Shown: in pieces, positions 1 through 9,819 of the stretch
Layout: every line of letters begins with the position of its first letter
How positions within the stretch are numbered: the first letter of the stretch is position 1
Origin: Poecilobothrus nobilitatus
Lineage: Eukaryota > Arthropoda > Insecta > Diptera > Dolichopodidae
NCBI GenBank assembly: GCA_947095535.1
Contig: OX352772.1
Span: forward strand, 225,268,994 to 225,332,993
Reading direction: 5' to 3'
Length of the DNA stretch: 64,000 nucleotides
The notes under the pieces: generated by a model
Told to the model about the DNA's origin: nothing
The model's database searches: none
What the model saw: only the letters and a program-made list of their open reading frames with translations
Translations under genes and position numbers: made by a program

Positions 1-1202
1 TTCAAAAGCCTTTGACGTTGTTAATCACAAAAAATTGTTGATGTTTATCGACAACATGGGAATAAGAGGTTCAGTAAACAAATTAATAGCAAGTTATCTG
101 AAAAATAGGACCCATTGCACAAGGATTAATCAAACACTTAGTGAAAAACTGACAATCAAAATAGGACTACCACAAGGCTCATTATTAGGTCCCTTACTAT
201 ATTTGCTTTATATAATGAACATTTTTAAATTCGGCCTTAACTCAAACTACAATATTTACGCAGATGATACAAATTTTATTGTTAAAGCTAAAAGTGTTGA
301 AAACCTGCAAACAATTCTGAATCAAGATTTGAAAAAATTTTGTAACTGGCTGAACTATAATAAACTGTGTATGAATACTAAAAAAACAAATTATATAGTA
401 TTTAATCCAAAAAGAAAGAATTATAATTTGGAAATTTTTGCAAACAACCAACTATTAGACAGAGTGGAATGGGTTAAATACTTGGGACTGTATATAGATG
501 AAAATCTTAAATGGGATAAACATATAAGCGAAATAAAAAAGAAGATTATTCCGTTATCAATGGCTATAAAAAGAGCTGGAGGGGTACAAAGAAGACAGCT
601 AAGCTTATATATCATGGTCACATCCTTTCGAAAATTAGGTATAACATTACAACATGGAGTCACTGCTCAAATTTCCACAAAAAACAAATGGGAACCATAA
701 TGAATAAAATTCTTAAAACACTATACAAAATTAGCACAAGAACAAACACAAAAACTGTATATAATGAAACGGAGCAAATGGACATAAGCCAGATTATAGA
801 TTTTGAAAAATGCAAATTTATTTGGAAAATCGTAAATAAGCAAATAAAAACAAATTGGACAATAAACTCTAGAATTACGATACATGACCATAAAACCAAG
901 GCGATGAAGTATGGAAATTTAAAAAATTCTACTATTAAGTTATTTAATAAATTACCACATGATATGAAAAGCTGTAAAAGTGCAAATAAATTTACGAAAT
1001 TGTTGAAAAAATATTTAACTAGGAATAATTAATATAGATAAAGCAAAATTTGTAATTTTTATATATGCTTAAAGTGAATATAAAATTAAAATTATAATTA
1101 ATTTCTTTAAACACAATTATTTAAATAAATTAAATTGTCTGAAATTAATATGTATATATGTATAATTATAATTATATAAATAAATAAATAAAAAAAAAAA
1201 AA
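1..1202 (+). mobile_element. 3' end of a non-LTR retrotransposon (LINE)
   Basis: The element enters from the left window edge and ends in a short AAAT-type repeat running into a poly-A tract near 1,175-1,202, the usual 3' terminus of a LINE. It carries the reverse transcriptase fingers/palm and the C-terminal domain described in the next entry, then about 140 bp of AT-rich 3' UTR. I did not see a target-site duplication because the 5' end is outside the window. Domain style suggests an APE-type LINE; the clade is not resolved. Confidence 0.85.
2..1032 (+). pseudogene. LINE reverse transcriptase, C-terminal part, frameshifted
   Basis: The frame is open from the window edge. Visible RT motifs, in order, are SKAFDVVNH (motif A region), GLPQGSLLGPLLY (motif B region) and the catalytic IYADDTNF box, followed by NWLNYNKLCMN and KYLGLYIDENLKW, which are typical of the RT thumb in LINE ORF2. 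Near 595-610 the frame shifts: the continuation (LSKIRYN..., then the C-terminal domain with LFNKLPHDMKS) is read in another frame to a stop at 1,030-1,032. It encoded the reverse transcriptase of a non-LTR element and is dead here because of the frameshift. The 5' part, including any endonuclease, lies outside the window. Confidence 0.88.
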
Positions 1203-1307
1203 ATATTCTATTCCATGAACAATATTCATTTCTTCCATGAACAATATTTCCTTAATATTCTACTAATTATAAATTATAAGAAAAACGTCTATTATTTTTT
1301 ATTAATC

Positions 1308-1392
1308 TGTAGCACCCAGCATGGGTGCATGGGTGCTACCCGAGACCTTTCGTATGAAACGTCGGTGTTTTAACAGCTACACCATTGGCTGG
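1308..1392 (-). repeat. tRNA-derived SINE-like repeat, copy 1
   Basis: On the minus strand this reads as a tRNA-like head: TCCAGCCAATGGTGTAGC with an A-box-like segment, then an anticodon-arm-like hairpin (CGTTTCATACGAAAGG). The T-arm region has decayed. A second, better copy lies at 7,681-7,808 and shares about 50 bp of AT-rich sequence past the tRNA-like part, so this is a dispersed repeat, not a functional tRNA gene. A simple tRNA pseudogene is the alternative. Confidence 0.55.
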
Positions 1393-1629
1393 AAGTGTAA
1401 TTTAGTGCAAAATAATTTTTATTTTTTTAAAAAAAAAATGAATGATAATTTTTATTTTGGTCAGTTTTTTTTAACTTATGAATTTAGAAATATTTTTTTT
1501 AAAATCGGTGCATTGTTTAGAGTAAAACAACAATATTAAAATGTTGGTCGCTACTACATTCATCATAATTTTTTTGGACTGCGGACTTTTGGACTTTTTC
1601 ATTCGAACGATTTTTTCACCAGACTTCAG

Positions 1630-2290
1630 CATAACAGTATTAATATTTTACTGACATAAAATGAAACCGTATGTCTACATAAACTGCAGCCTTATGTCTT
1701 GAATTAGAATAGCACAGATACAAGTTATAACGATCTACATTATTTTCTCCTAAATCTATAATGTTCCTAGTGCCGATTTCATGTCGACCATTTACTTGAT
1801 ATTCTTCGCTTTGATTTCTTTTTCCAACTTTAGCATTGAAGTCGCCCTTCACTATTACTATGTCTCTTCGAGATGCTCTACATAGTATTAATGTTAGTTG
1901 AGCATTGAATTCATCCTTAAAATCCCCTTCCGCTACTTCTGTAGGGGCATACCCTTGTATTATTGTTATATTCTTGTATTTGGTAACTAGTATTGCAGTG
2001 TTTAATCTTTCTAAGATAGCTTATCAAGTTTTTAACGCTATTCTTATGTTTCTTATTATTCTTATGTTTCTTGTCTATTAGTATTCCAACTCCTTATTCC
2101 GCTCTATTATTGTTATTTTGTTACTTATATAAATATGTTGTTGTTTATTGTAAGTAACTCCTCATAATTATTCCATCTTACTTCGCTAAGCCCAAAGATC
2201 CCAATTTCGTATTTTTTCATTTCTTTCTCAACTTGAGCTAGCCTAGAAGTTTTTCTTAACTTTCTAATGTTCCATTGCATTCCAAGACTC
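1630..2290 (-). pseudogene. RTE/CFDP2-type LINE endonuclease relic
   Basis: Read on the minus strand, the segment begins with a WNIRKLRKTSRLAQVEKEM stretch followed by EIGIFGLSEVRWN, the N-terminal signature of apurinic-like endonucleases in RTE/CFDP2-type LINEs. It continues to KGDFNAKVGKRNQSEEY and GRHEIGTRN, matching the GDFNAKVG catalytic motif of the same domain. Several frameshifts and stops interrupt it, and no reverse transcriptase follows before 1,630. The domain would nick target DNA for target-primed reverse transcription. Here it is a 5' fragment of a dead element. Confidence 0.75.
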
Positions 2291-2477
2291 TGTTTCAGTT
2301 TCGGTAATAGTTTTTGTTCACAAAGTAGGTGATTGGTCTACTGTTGGTATTATGATGTTTTTTTATTAGTTTTCCAAGTGTGTTATAGCGCTCAACCACG
2401 CCATGTTTTTGAATTCCGCAAGATGTGCTTGACGTTCTGATGTTTATTGGGATATTGTACATGATAGTATGATACAT

Positions 2478-3423
2478 ATTATGTCATCTCTATAATTTGA
2501 CATATGCGCATGTTAATATAGGTTAGTATACATTTTGTTAATTTATTATTCGATTATAGGATATTTAAATTATATAACCCGGGAATACCACATTGTTAAG
2601 AGTGTATTTCTGTGCTCTAACAAACTAGACTAAGCAATAGATAATATTTCTGTTCAGTAAGAGTTTTCCTTGTTTGATAGTCGAAGGAAAAGATCGGCTT
2701 TTAAGAATTTTTAATTAAAATATAAATTTTATTTTTTTTTATTTAGCGTTTATTTGAATTGCTAATAATTAATAATTTTAATTCTTTTTGTATGTATTAT
2801 AATCTTGAATCTGGAATCATAAATAAGATAAGTGCACTTTCTTTTCCTATTATTTTTTATTTTTTTTATTTTTGCATTTCTGCCATGGTCGTCGCTTATA
2901 CAATACAATAATTATTTATTGAATTTTTGTTTTTCTTTAATAGTTGCATTAAATTGAAAATAAGAATACAAAATATTTTTATTTTATTATTTTATTTAAT
3001 TTTACAACAATTTTAAATATTTTATTAAATTATTAATAGATATATTTCTTCTTTTTTTTTGTTTGCTTTCTATTGAAAGTAATATAAATGCATTAATTTT
3101 TTCTTACACTATTTTATTTTCACTCATTACATTATAATTTTGTTGTATTTTTTTTAACATAAGTTTTCTTTTTTTTCATAAGTTATAACTTTAATTTCTT
3201 TTATATTATTATTAATCAACTTAACTTATTTTTTTTATATATATTTTTATTCAAATATATATAAATTGAGACACACTATAAACATACCATTACACACAAT
3301 TTTGTTATAATTCCTTCTTATAATTTAACAAAAGATAAGTAATATTTTAACTACAAATTTTTCTTTTTATTTTTAATATTGATATCTTAGTTTTAATTAT
3401 TAAATTTTAATTTATTTATTTTA
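2478..3423. other. AT-rich stretch without recognisable genes
   Basis: Mostly T-rich and A-rich low-complexity sequence with frequent stops in all frames. I see no coding signal, RNA gene or transposon terminus. Confidence 0.6.
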
Positions 3424-3928
3424 ACTTTATTTTAAGAGCTAAAATAAAAACTAAAGAAAAAATAGATAATGCTATCGAAAATTTTATCAAAATTGTGCAA
3501 AATGCTGCATGGAATAATACAAAAGAATGTAAATATAAAGCAGCAGCTTATAATTATCCAAGATCTATCTTAAATACATTAAAAACGAAAAGAGCTAGAC
3601 GTAGATTGCAACAAACACGTGACGCAGCTGATAAAAAGCTTTTAAATAGAATAACTCAAAATCTGAGAAGAAAAATTTTAGAAATAAAGAATGATAATTA
3701 TAAAACTAATGTGGAAAAATTATCAGATAAAAAGAAAAAAAATATTCTTTGTGAAAAGCAACAAAGAGTCTAAAAAAAACTATCTTGCAAGTTCCAGCAA
3801 TTCAGAACAAAGATTACAAATGGGCAAGAAACAATAAATAAAAGGCCGAAACATTCGCAGATCATCTGGAACAAATCTTTCAGCCGAATCAAATAGACTC
3901 AGATCACTACATTGAAAATGACGTTAGA
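3424..3928 (+). pseudogene. Jockey-like LINE fragment, left of the Maverick insertion
   Basis: An open stretch encodes the linker between endonuclease and reverse transcriptase typical of Jockey-like LINEs: TLKTKRARRRLQQTRDAADK near the middle, then, after a frameshift around 3,772, KWARNNK and ETFADHLEQIFQPNQIDSD. The reading stops where the Maverick terminal inverted repeat begins. The expected next part of the same domain appears at 54,001-54,110, on the other side of the Maverick, which suggests one LINE copy split by the insertion. A related, separate copy lies at 62,239-63,345. Confidence 0.72.
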
Positions 3929-4525
3929 ACAAGTTTATCATATATAGGTTTTTCAATAAATTTATTTATACTTTGCAATAGGATATCATACAAATAGTAA
4001 AAAAAGACTTTTTTTTAAGTCAAATCAAGTTTGTTTTATTGCGCAAATTCATAAGCTTAATAAAATTTAGATATGTATGTAGGTAAAAGAAGATATAAAA
4101 AGCGAGAAAGAAAAACATTCATTGATACTTTTGGATATCAAGATTATAAAATAATAAAAACGAAAACGTAAACAAAATAACGTGTAATCCCTATTTATGT
4201 TATTATTTACATAAATAGTAAGAAAAGAATTTTTTCAAGTCAAATCAAGTTTGTTTTTATTGCCTAATTTCGTTTTTGGCTTTTGTTCTTATTTGTAAAG
4301 GAATACAAGAAAATATAAATGTGAAAATAACAAAACCTGATTTTGTTTTTAAAAAAAAAATTAAGAACAATAATGAAATAAGAAAAACAACATGAAAAAA
4401 CAACAACTTATGTATACTAAGTGAATACACATGAATTTTAAAAATATTTTGCATTCTTTTAATTTCTGTTTACGTGGTGTAAAATAAATAGTAAAAATTA
4501 ATTTGACTCTTTCAAACAATTTAAA
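3929..4525. repeat. Maverick left terminal inverted repeat
   Basis: Starting at GAACAAGTTTATCATAT, this segment is the diverged reverse complement of 53,390-54,000 over its whole length, including a block near 4,262-4,320 and one near 4,441-4,525. It contains two subterminal direct repeats sharing AAGTCAAATCAAGTTTGTTT (4,017 and 4,237). The repeat ends exactly where polymerase B coding sequence begins. Confidence 0.88.
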
Positions 4526-5575
4526 TGTAAAATTTTACCTCCACTTTTACACCCTGTTCTTTCAGTAAAGCAAAATAATAAATTAATGTTCTCACTTTGT
4601 AGAAGTTCTAGTGAAGCAAAATACAAAGGAGAATATTATCATAATGAAAGATCATTAATAGCAACTTGGGTGATAGATGAAGTCATAAAAGCTATTGAAA
4701 AGGGTTATGTACTCCATAATATTTACGAAGTTTGGGCATACAAAACAGTAAAATACGATAAAACTAATTCCATTGACGGGTTATTCACAGGGATGATGAA
4801 TAAATCTATAAAAAATAAGCAAGAAGCTTCCGGTTGGTCTTTAATGTGTCAAACTGAAGAAGAAAAAGAAAATTATATAGAAAATTGTTTAAACGTAGAA
4901 AAAGTTAGAATACGAAAAAATCCAGAATAACCCTGGCTTAATTTGCTAAATTAATGTTGAACTCATTTTGGGGAAAATTTGAACAGCGAGAAAACAACAA
5001 ATACAAATTATAAATCCACCTTTCCAATTGTATGAATTGTTAACAAATCCTTCCGTGGAAGTGTGTTCAATATTACCTATAAATGAAGAAAACATAATAG
5101 TGAGCTGGCAGTATAAAGATGAAGCAGCAACTTCTTTAGCAACTATCAATATGTGTATAGCAGCTTACACAACACAATCACGTCTTGAACTATACAGTTA
5201 TTTAGAGCAGCTTAATAATAGAGTCTTATATTATGACACGGATTCTGTTATATTCATAAGCAAAGTAGGAAAAAATGATCCGCCAGTGGGGGGAATACAT
5301 TGGTGATATGACTGACGAATTAGAATGTTATGGTTCTGACAGCTATATTACAGAATCTTTTAGTGGTGGGCTAAAAAAACTCTGTATATAAAGTACATTG
5401 CACAAGTGGTATGCAAAGTTAAAGGTATTTCTTTAAATTATAATGCTTCTAAACAAATAAACTTTGATAGTATTAAAAATGATGTGTTGAATTCTCAAGA
5501 CCCGAAAGATATTTTTGTAATTCCGGACAATATTAAAAGGAACAAAAATCATGATTACAACAACTGAAACAAAAC
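4523..5575 (+). pseudogene. Maverick DNA polymerase B, C-terminal fragment
   Basis: This is the C-terminal third of a protein-primed family B DNA polymerase. The frame is open from 4,523 (KCKILPP, then LMFSLCRSSSEAK, ATWVIDEVIKAIEKGY, KQEASGWSLMC). It breaks near 4,930, where LNSFWGKF-like coding continues out of frame, and resumes at about 5,028 with ELLTNPSVEV, IAAYTTQSRLELYSYLE and the catalytic palm motif YYDTDSVIF. A further shift precedes DMTDELECYGSDSYITE, and the C-terminus KVKGISLNYNASK is readable to about 5,575. The exonuclease and N-terminal polymerase parts are missing because the fragment abuts the terminal repeat directly. It once replicated the element; this copy cannot. Confidence 0.9.
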
Positions 5576-6643
5576 GGTTTCAAAATTAATTCTTTTTCAT
5601 ACGAAAATTTAATTTCGTTTGAATAAAAATGGTTTGTGTGGGCATACTGTAAGTTTTAATAGTTGAATTCAAAATCAGAGTATTTCTTTTTTCCAGAATA
5701 TTTATATCCATAAATGTATGTATGTATGTCTATGCGAGATTTTTAATTTCGAGATTTTAATTTTTGGGATTTTGATTTTCGGACCTTTGATTTTTCAGGA
5801 TTTTGATTTTCGAGATTACGTACCCAACCCTATAAATTTTCAATTTTTATTATTCTCTTTTTCTATTGTGTGTAGTATTAGTTTTTGCTATGAAAAATGT
5901 TATTGTTGCAAACGTTTACGGCTTTTATATAATAGATATTTTAATCATTTTAACTTTAAAGAATTAAAAATACATTGAATTAAGAGAATAAGAACAAAAA
6001 ATATAAAAATAAGAATATAAAACGTAATAAAAAAAATAAGACGTATACCAATTGCCAGCCAAATACAAAAGTATGTAATATGTATAAGAAAACATTACAT
6101 AGCAAAATTGAAAATTTAAATAAAAATATTATTGCAATTTTATAATGTTCTTTATTTCTACTTAAAAATGCAACTCTTTAAAAACTTTGATTTATACACT
6201 GCCTTGTTTTTTTATTTCATTTCACACCATAACATTGTAATATTTCCTTTTCTTTCATAGCATAAGATTTTAATATTTCTTTTTTTCTATTTGTTATGTA
6301 GGTAAATATCACATGTACGTCTATGTAAGAAATAGACTTCAAAAATATTTAAAAATAATCAAAGTAGGTAACATTTTTTGTTCTTTTCCTATTATTTTTT
6401 TCTTCGCAGTATTTTTATTTTTACATTTTATTTTTTTTGTTATTTACGCTAAATATTTTTTTTATTTTTTTTTTTAATATTAAATTTATACATACAGTCT
6501 ATTTAAAAAATAGAAATTTATTACCTATAGAACATTCTAATTTTTTTTGTTCGTTTATGTTTACCGTCCATTTACATGCATACATAAACATAATTGTTGC
6601 TATTACTTGATATTGTGTTAGTTTAAAATAAAACATAATAAAC
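5576..6643. other. AT-rich spacer with degenerate repeats
   Basis: No gene is recognisable. At 5,735-5,815 an imperfect ~18-bp repeat around GGATTTTGATTTTCG occurs several times. The stretch 5,868-5,940 (TAGTATTAGTTTTTGCTATG and following) recurs at 8,110-8,205. About 6,105-6,215 has a diverged direct copy at about 7,090-7,195. Confidence 0.55.
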
Positions 6644-7012
6644 CCTGATAAAAAAAATGCGCTTTTTCGACGTTGAATCTGCGCAGAGAAATATGCTGAA
6701 AATATGAAGAGAAATTGCATTTATACAGAGCTCAGAAAATTTTCAGCGTAAACTGTTGCGTTGAAAGAGAGAATGATAATTTTCAACTCTTGTGCAGGAA
6801 ATTGTTAACATCAACTGCAGCGCTAAAAAAGGTAATGAAAATTTTACTCATCTCATGTAGAAACTTTTCAGCGCTAAATTAAGCGCATAAGGTGGCGTAC
6901 AAAATATTCTGCACTGCTTTCATAGCTTTTTTGCTGTAATATATTTGAAAAACTTTTTTGCTGTAATATATTTGTAAAAAGGGGTAAACTGTTGAAAATT
7001 TTTATCAGGGAA
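6644..7012. mobile_element. Candidate MITE with CCCTGATAAAAA termini
   Basis: The left end reads CCCTGATAAAAAAAAT and the right end is the inverse, AATTTTTATCAGGG, enclosing about 370 bp without coding capacity. The interior is richer in GC dinucleotides than its surroundings and contains repeated CAGCGCTAAA-like segments. This is the architecture of a non-autonomous DNA transposon. I could not find a clean target-site duplication, so the exact ends and family are uncertain. Confidence 0.45.
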
Positions 7013-7680
7013 TCTATAACAGTACATATATACCCATAAACTCATTCATATATGGATGTTATTGACTGGAAAGCATAACATTCACAAAATGTTGAAGAAA
7101 AAATTCAAAATTTAATTGAAAATATTATTGCGATTTTATATTTTAACTTGTGCTCCTTTAAAAGGTTTGGTTTTACACACTTCTTTATTTTTTATTACTC
7201 TTCGCAATATTTAAATTTGAATTTTTTCTTTTTTCTATTTTTCTGTTATCAACGTTAAGAACTTTTTTAATAATTTTTATAAATATTTAATATAAAAATG
7301 AATTGACTTTTTCATTAAAAAAATTACGCTTTCTTAATTGAAAATATTTAAAATAATCAAATAATATTTTTTCATAAATATCAAATTATTATTTTTTTTT
7401 TTCCTTGCCACTACAATAAGGAATATAGGGCATCCACTAAGTCATTTATTATTCATATTTGACTAAGCTTCAGTTTCGTGAATCATTAATTTCACTAAGT
7501 CGTTGATTACTCGGCTGTAGCTATTGTACAAGACTAAGACGTTTCTTTTATTCTACGCCATCTATTATCTTATACAAGAATTTATGGTTTATTATTATTT
7601 TATTATATAGCTATTACAATATGATATTAATTAATTATATTTTATAGGACATATGTACTTATTTTTAATTTAATTATATT
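7013..7680. other. AT-rich spacer
   Basis: The part 7,090-7,195 is a diverged direct copy of about 6,105-6,215. Around 7,430-7,560 is a slightly GC-richer patch with repeated ACTAAG motifs. I recognise no gene. Confidence 0.5.
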
Positions 7681-7808
7681 CTACTAATTATATATTATAA
7701 GAAAAATCTATATTATTTTTTATTAAGCTAAATGACCCAGCCGGGGTTTGAACTCTAGACCTTTCGTATGAAAGGCCGGTGTCTTAACAACTACACCATT
7801 GGCTGGAT
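7681..7808 (-). repeat. tRNA-derived SINE-like repeat, copy 2
   Basis: On the minus strand, from 7,807 down, lies a near-complete tRNA-like cloverleaf: acceptor strands TCCAGCC and GGCTGGG can pair, an A-box-like TGGTGTAGTTGTTAAGA follows, then the arm CCTTTCATACGAAAGG, then a B-box match GTTCAAACC. The anticodon loop is six or eight rather than seven bases and the T stem does not pair, so it is not a working tRNA. About 50 bp of AT-rich sequence past the 3' end is shared with the copy at 1,308, which argues for a SINE-type repeat. Confidence 0.6.
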
Positions 7809-8026
7809 ACAAATATCAATGCTAAATTAACATTCAACAGATGTTTACATATATGAATTTTGAATTTCTTTTCTTCTTTTTTCTGTTATATGCAGTATTA
7901 ATTTTTGCTATTAAAAATGTTATTATTCCATGCAAACGTTTATTTTCTATGATTTATTATGATATACATAAATGTTATATTACGAATTTTAAATATTTTT
8001 TATTCTTTTTTTCTGTTATGTAAAGT

Positions 8027-8205
8027 ATAGTATTAGTTTTTGCTATTATTATATAGTATAGTATTAGTTTTTGCTATTATTATATAGTATAGTATTAGTT
8101 TTTGCTATAGTATTAGTTGTTCTGTATATTATTAGTTTTTGCTATGAAAAATGTTATGTTATTGTTGCAAACGTTTACGGCTTTTATATAATAGATTTTA
8201 GTTAA
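8027..8205. repeat. Short tandem repeat of ~34 bp plus a dispersed segment
   Basis: The motif AGTATTAGTTTTTGCTATTA is repeated about four times with a ~34-bp period at 8,027-8,125. It is followed by a segment ending in GCAAACGTTTACGGCTTTTA that matches 5,880-5,940 almost exactly, and more loosely 7,890-7,950. Confidence 0.7.
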
Positions 8206-8224
8206 ACAATATCTTTTTTATTAA

Positions 8225-8904
8225 TCCTCATGTCCTCATTTTATTAATCCTCCTTTTTCTTCAAAACCTAGCCATTTAAAAAAAACTCTATTTCTTTGTT
8301 TTTTTCAGAATTTTTTCTACAAGGTATATGGGTATTTTACAGGTGTAATCTCAGCTTCATAAAAGCCTCCAGAAATTAGTGTGACAGTATAATTTGTTAG
8401 TTGATATGTAGTGAGATAAGTTTTATAGATCTTTTCAATTTTAAATATTTCTGTTGACCAATTTGGTTGATAACCTTTTTCGAAATGACCTTTATATTTA
8501 CTTATTCTTACAAAATTTTCAACTTTATATTTATTTTTTTGAGAAATTTTAGGTTCAATATATATATTCCTAAGTACATTTTTTTCATATTTATTTCTAA
8601 TTTTTTCAGGACGAAGTTTCGTTGTTATGTTTTGTTGAATTATATTATTTCATTAATGGTTGTACAATAGGTAACCATTTATAATTTCGGTTTAAACTAA
8701 ATTTTTTCCACATGGAATTTTTCAATGTGCGATTAAATCGTTCAACAATTGATGAATTGATGAACAATGATTAATTAATTTTGAGGTATCATTTCCACTA
8801 AATGAATTTGCTGTGTCATTTAATCCTTTTTGTTTGCATTTTCTTCTAAGCAATTTATGTCTTGCCTGTCTATGAATTTCAGTTACTATTTGGACTCTTG
8901 ACAT
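8225..8904 (-). pseudogene. Maverick integrase with chromodomain, internally deleted
   Basis: This is a retroviral-type (rve) integrase of the Maverick class, read on the minus strand. The N-terminal part MSRVQIVTEIHRQARHKLLR and QKGLNDT precedes the catalytic core. The frame then jumps to VERFNRTLKNSMWKKF near the end of the core, so most of the DDE core is deleted. The rest continues as YKWLPIVQPLM, then, after a frameshift, KYKVENFVRISKYKGHFEKG and NWSTEIFKI. A C-terminal chromodomain-like QRNRVFFKWLGFEE is readable near 8,240-8,290. In Mavericks this enzyme inserts the element; two of the three catalytic acidic residues appear to be lost here. It is convergent with polymerase B across a 2.6-kb gene-free gap. 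Confidence 0.85.
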
Positions 8905-9187
8905 TCTATTTATATTAAAGAATTATGTCAGCTAGCTTTAAAAATGTTAAAGGTATTGAGATAGTAATTATTATACATAAAATAATAAACCAAGGCATAA
9001 TTTAAACTAAACGTTTGCTTGAGTTTAATTTGTTTTATACTTTTTTATTTTTTTATTGTTAATCAATTCTCTATTCTCTTCATATTTGTTAACATATAAT
9101 TCATTAGATTTGTTTGTGAGTACATCAATTTCTACAAGAGTATAAAAGTTGGGTTTTATTTTCAATTTTAATTAATTTTTATTCTGA
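8905..9187. other. AT-rich spacer upstream of the integrase
   Basis: No coding signal or recognisable repeat is seen. It separates the minus-strand integrase from a plus-strand acidic ORF and could once have held divergent promoters. Confidence 0.4.
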
Positions 9188-9508
9188 TTTTTATTCAACA
9201 AAGGGCTAAAATGCCAGCTGATTGAACAACTCATTGAAGAAACTGAACACATAAATACACAAAATCAGATTCAGTATGATGAAATTACATCTACTGTGGA
9301 AGATGAGGAGTTAGCGGAAACAGAAGAATTTATGGTACCTCTTCAGACAGCAGAATTGGAAGAGGAAGACGAAGGAGAAGATCAATTTGGTGCAATTTGG
9401 AATATAAATAATCAGAAATTGGAAGAGGAAGACGAAGAAGAAGAGGATGGTTTTTCTCAAATTTGGAATATAAATAAACAGCAAGGAGCCCCTGCAAGGA
9501 GACCCTAA
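9188..9508 (+). CDS. Acidic ORF of unknown function, fragment
   Basis: A 106-codon open frame with no methionine start before the acidic part. It begins around KCQLIEQLIEETEHINTQ, then has two repeats of a Glu/Asp-rich tract followed by a conserved IWNIN motif (EDQFGAIWNINNQKLEEEDE and EEEDGFSQIWNINKQQ), and ends with GAPARRP. It lies between the integrase and the capsid block, so it may be the remnant of a Maverick structural or accessory gene. I do not recognise the family. A low-complexity artefact is possible, but the repeated IWNIN argues for coding. Confidence 0.4.
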   Translation, partial: FLFNKGLKCQLIEQLIEETEHINTQNQIQYDEITSTVEDEELAETEEFMVPLQTAELEEEDEGEDQFGAIWNINNQKLEEEDEEEEDGFSQIWNINKQQGAPARRP

Positions 9509-9639
9509 TGATTTAATACTCTTAAATAATTTTAATTAAAAAAAATTGTCTATCTAAATATAGAAATAAAAATAAAACTAAGTTATATATTACTATGTAT
9601 TTTGATTTATTATACAGTATAGGGTATATTAACTTTGAT

Positions 9640-9819
9640 ATGGTGTTTGTAACCACCAAAAGGAAACTAGTTAGATATGGACATGTATATATATTCTGAA
9701 TCAGGATCACCTTCTGAGTCGATTTAACGATGTCCGTCCATCCATCCGTTCGCACGATAACTCCAAAACTAATAAAGCTATCTTGGTGAAATTTATATAG
9801 TAGATTACTAGTTACGAAA
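9640..9819. repeat. Dispersed motif with TCCGTCCATCC core
   Basis: The segment contains TATATATATTCTGAATCAGG, a GAGTCGATTTA box, then TGTCCGTCCATCCATCCGTT and a trailing part ending in GGTGAAATTTATATAG. This layout resembles a dispersed motif that I know as widespread in dipteran genomes (from memory, not checked). It sits at the edge of the satellite at 9,820. Confidence 0.4.

Noticed and set aside
4257..4454. Minus-strand hydrophobic frame in the terminal repeat
   Set aside because: It lies inside the inverted repeat, is not preserved in the right-hand copy, and reflects poly-A/T composition.
7734..7808. Functional tRNA gene
   Set aside because: The anticodon loop does not have seven bases and the T stem does not pair; a decayed second copy shares flanking sequence, so it is a dispersed repeat.
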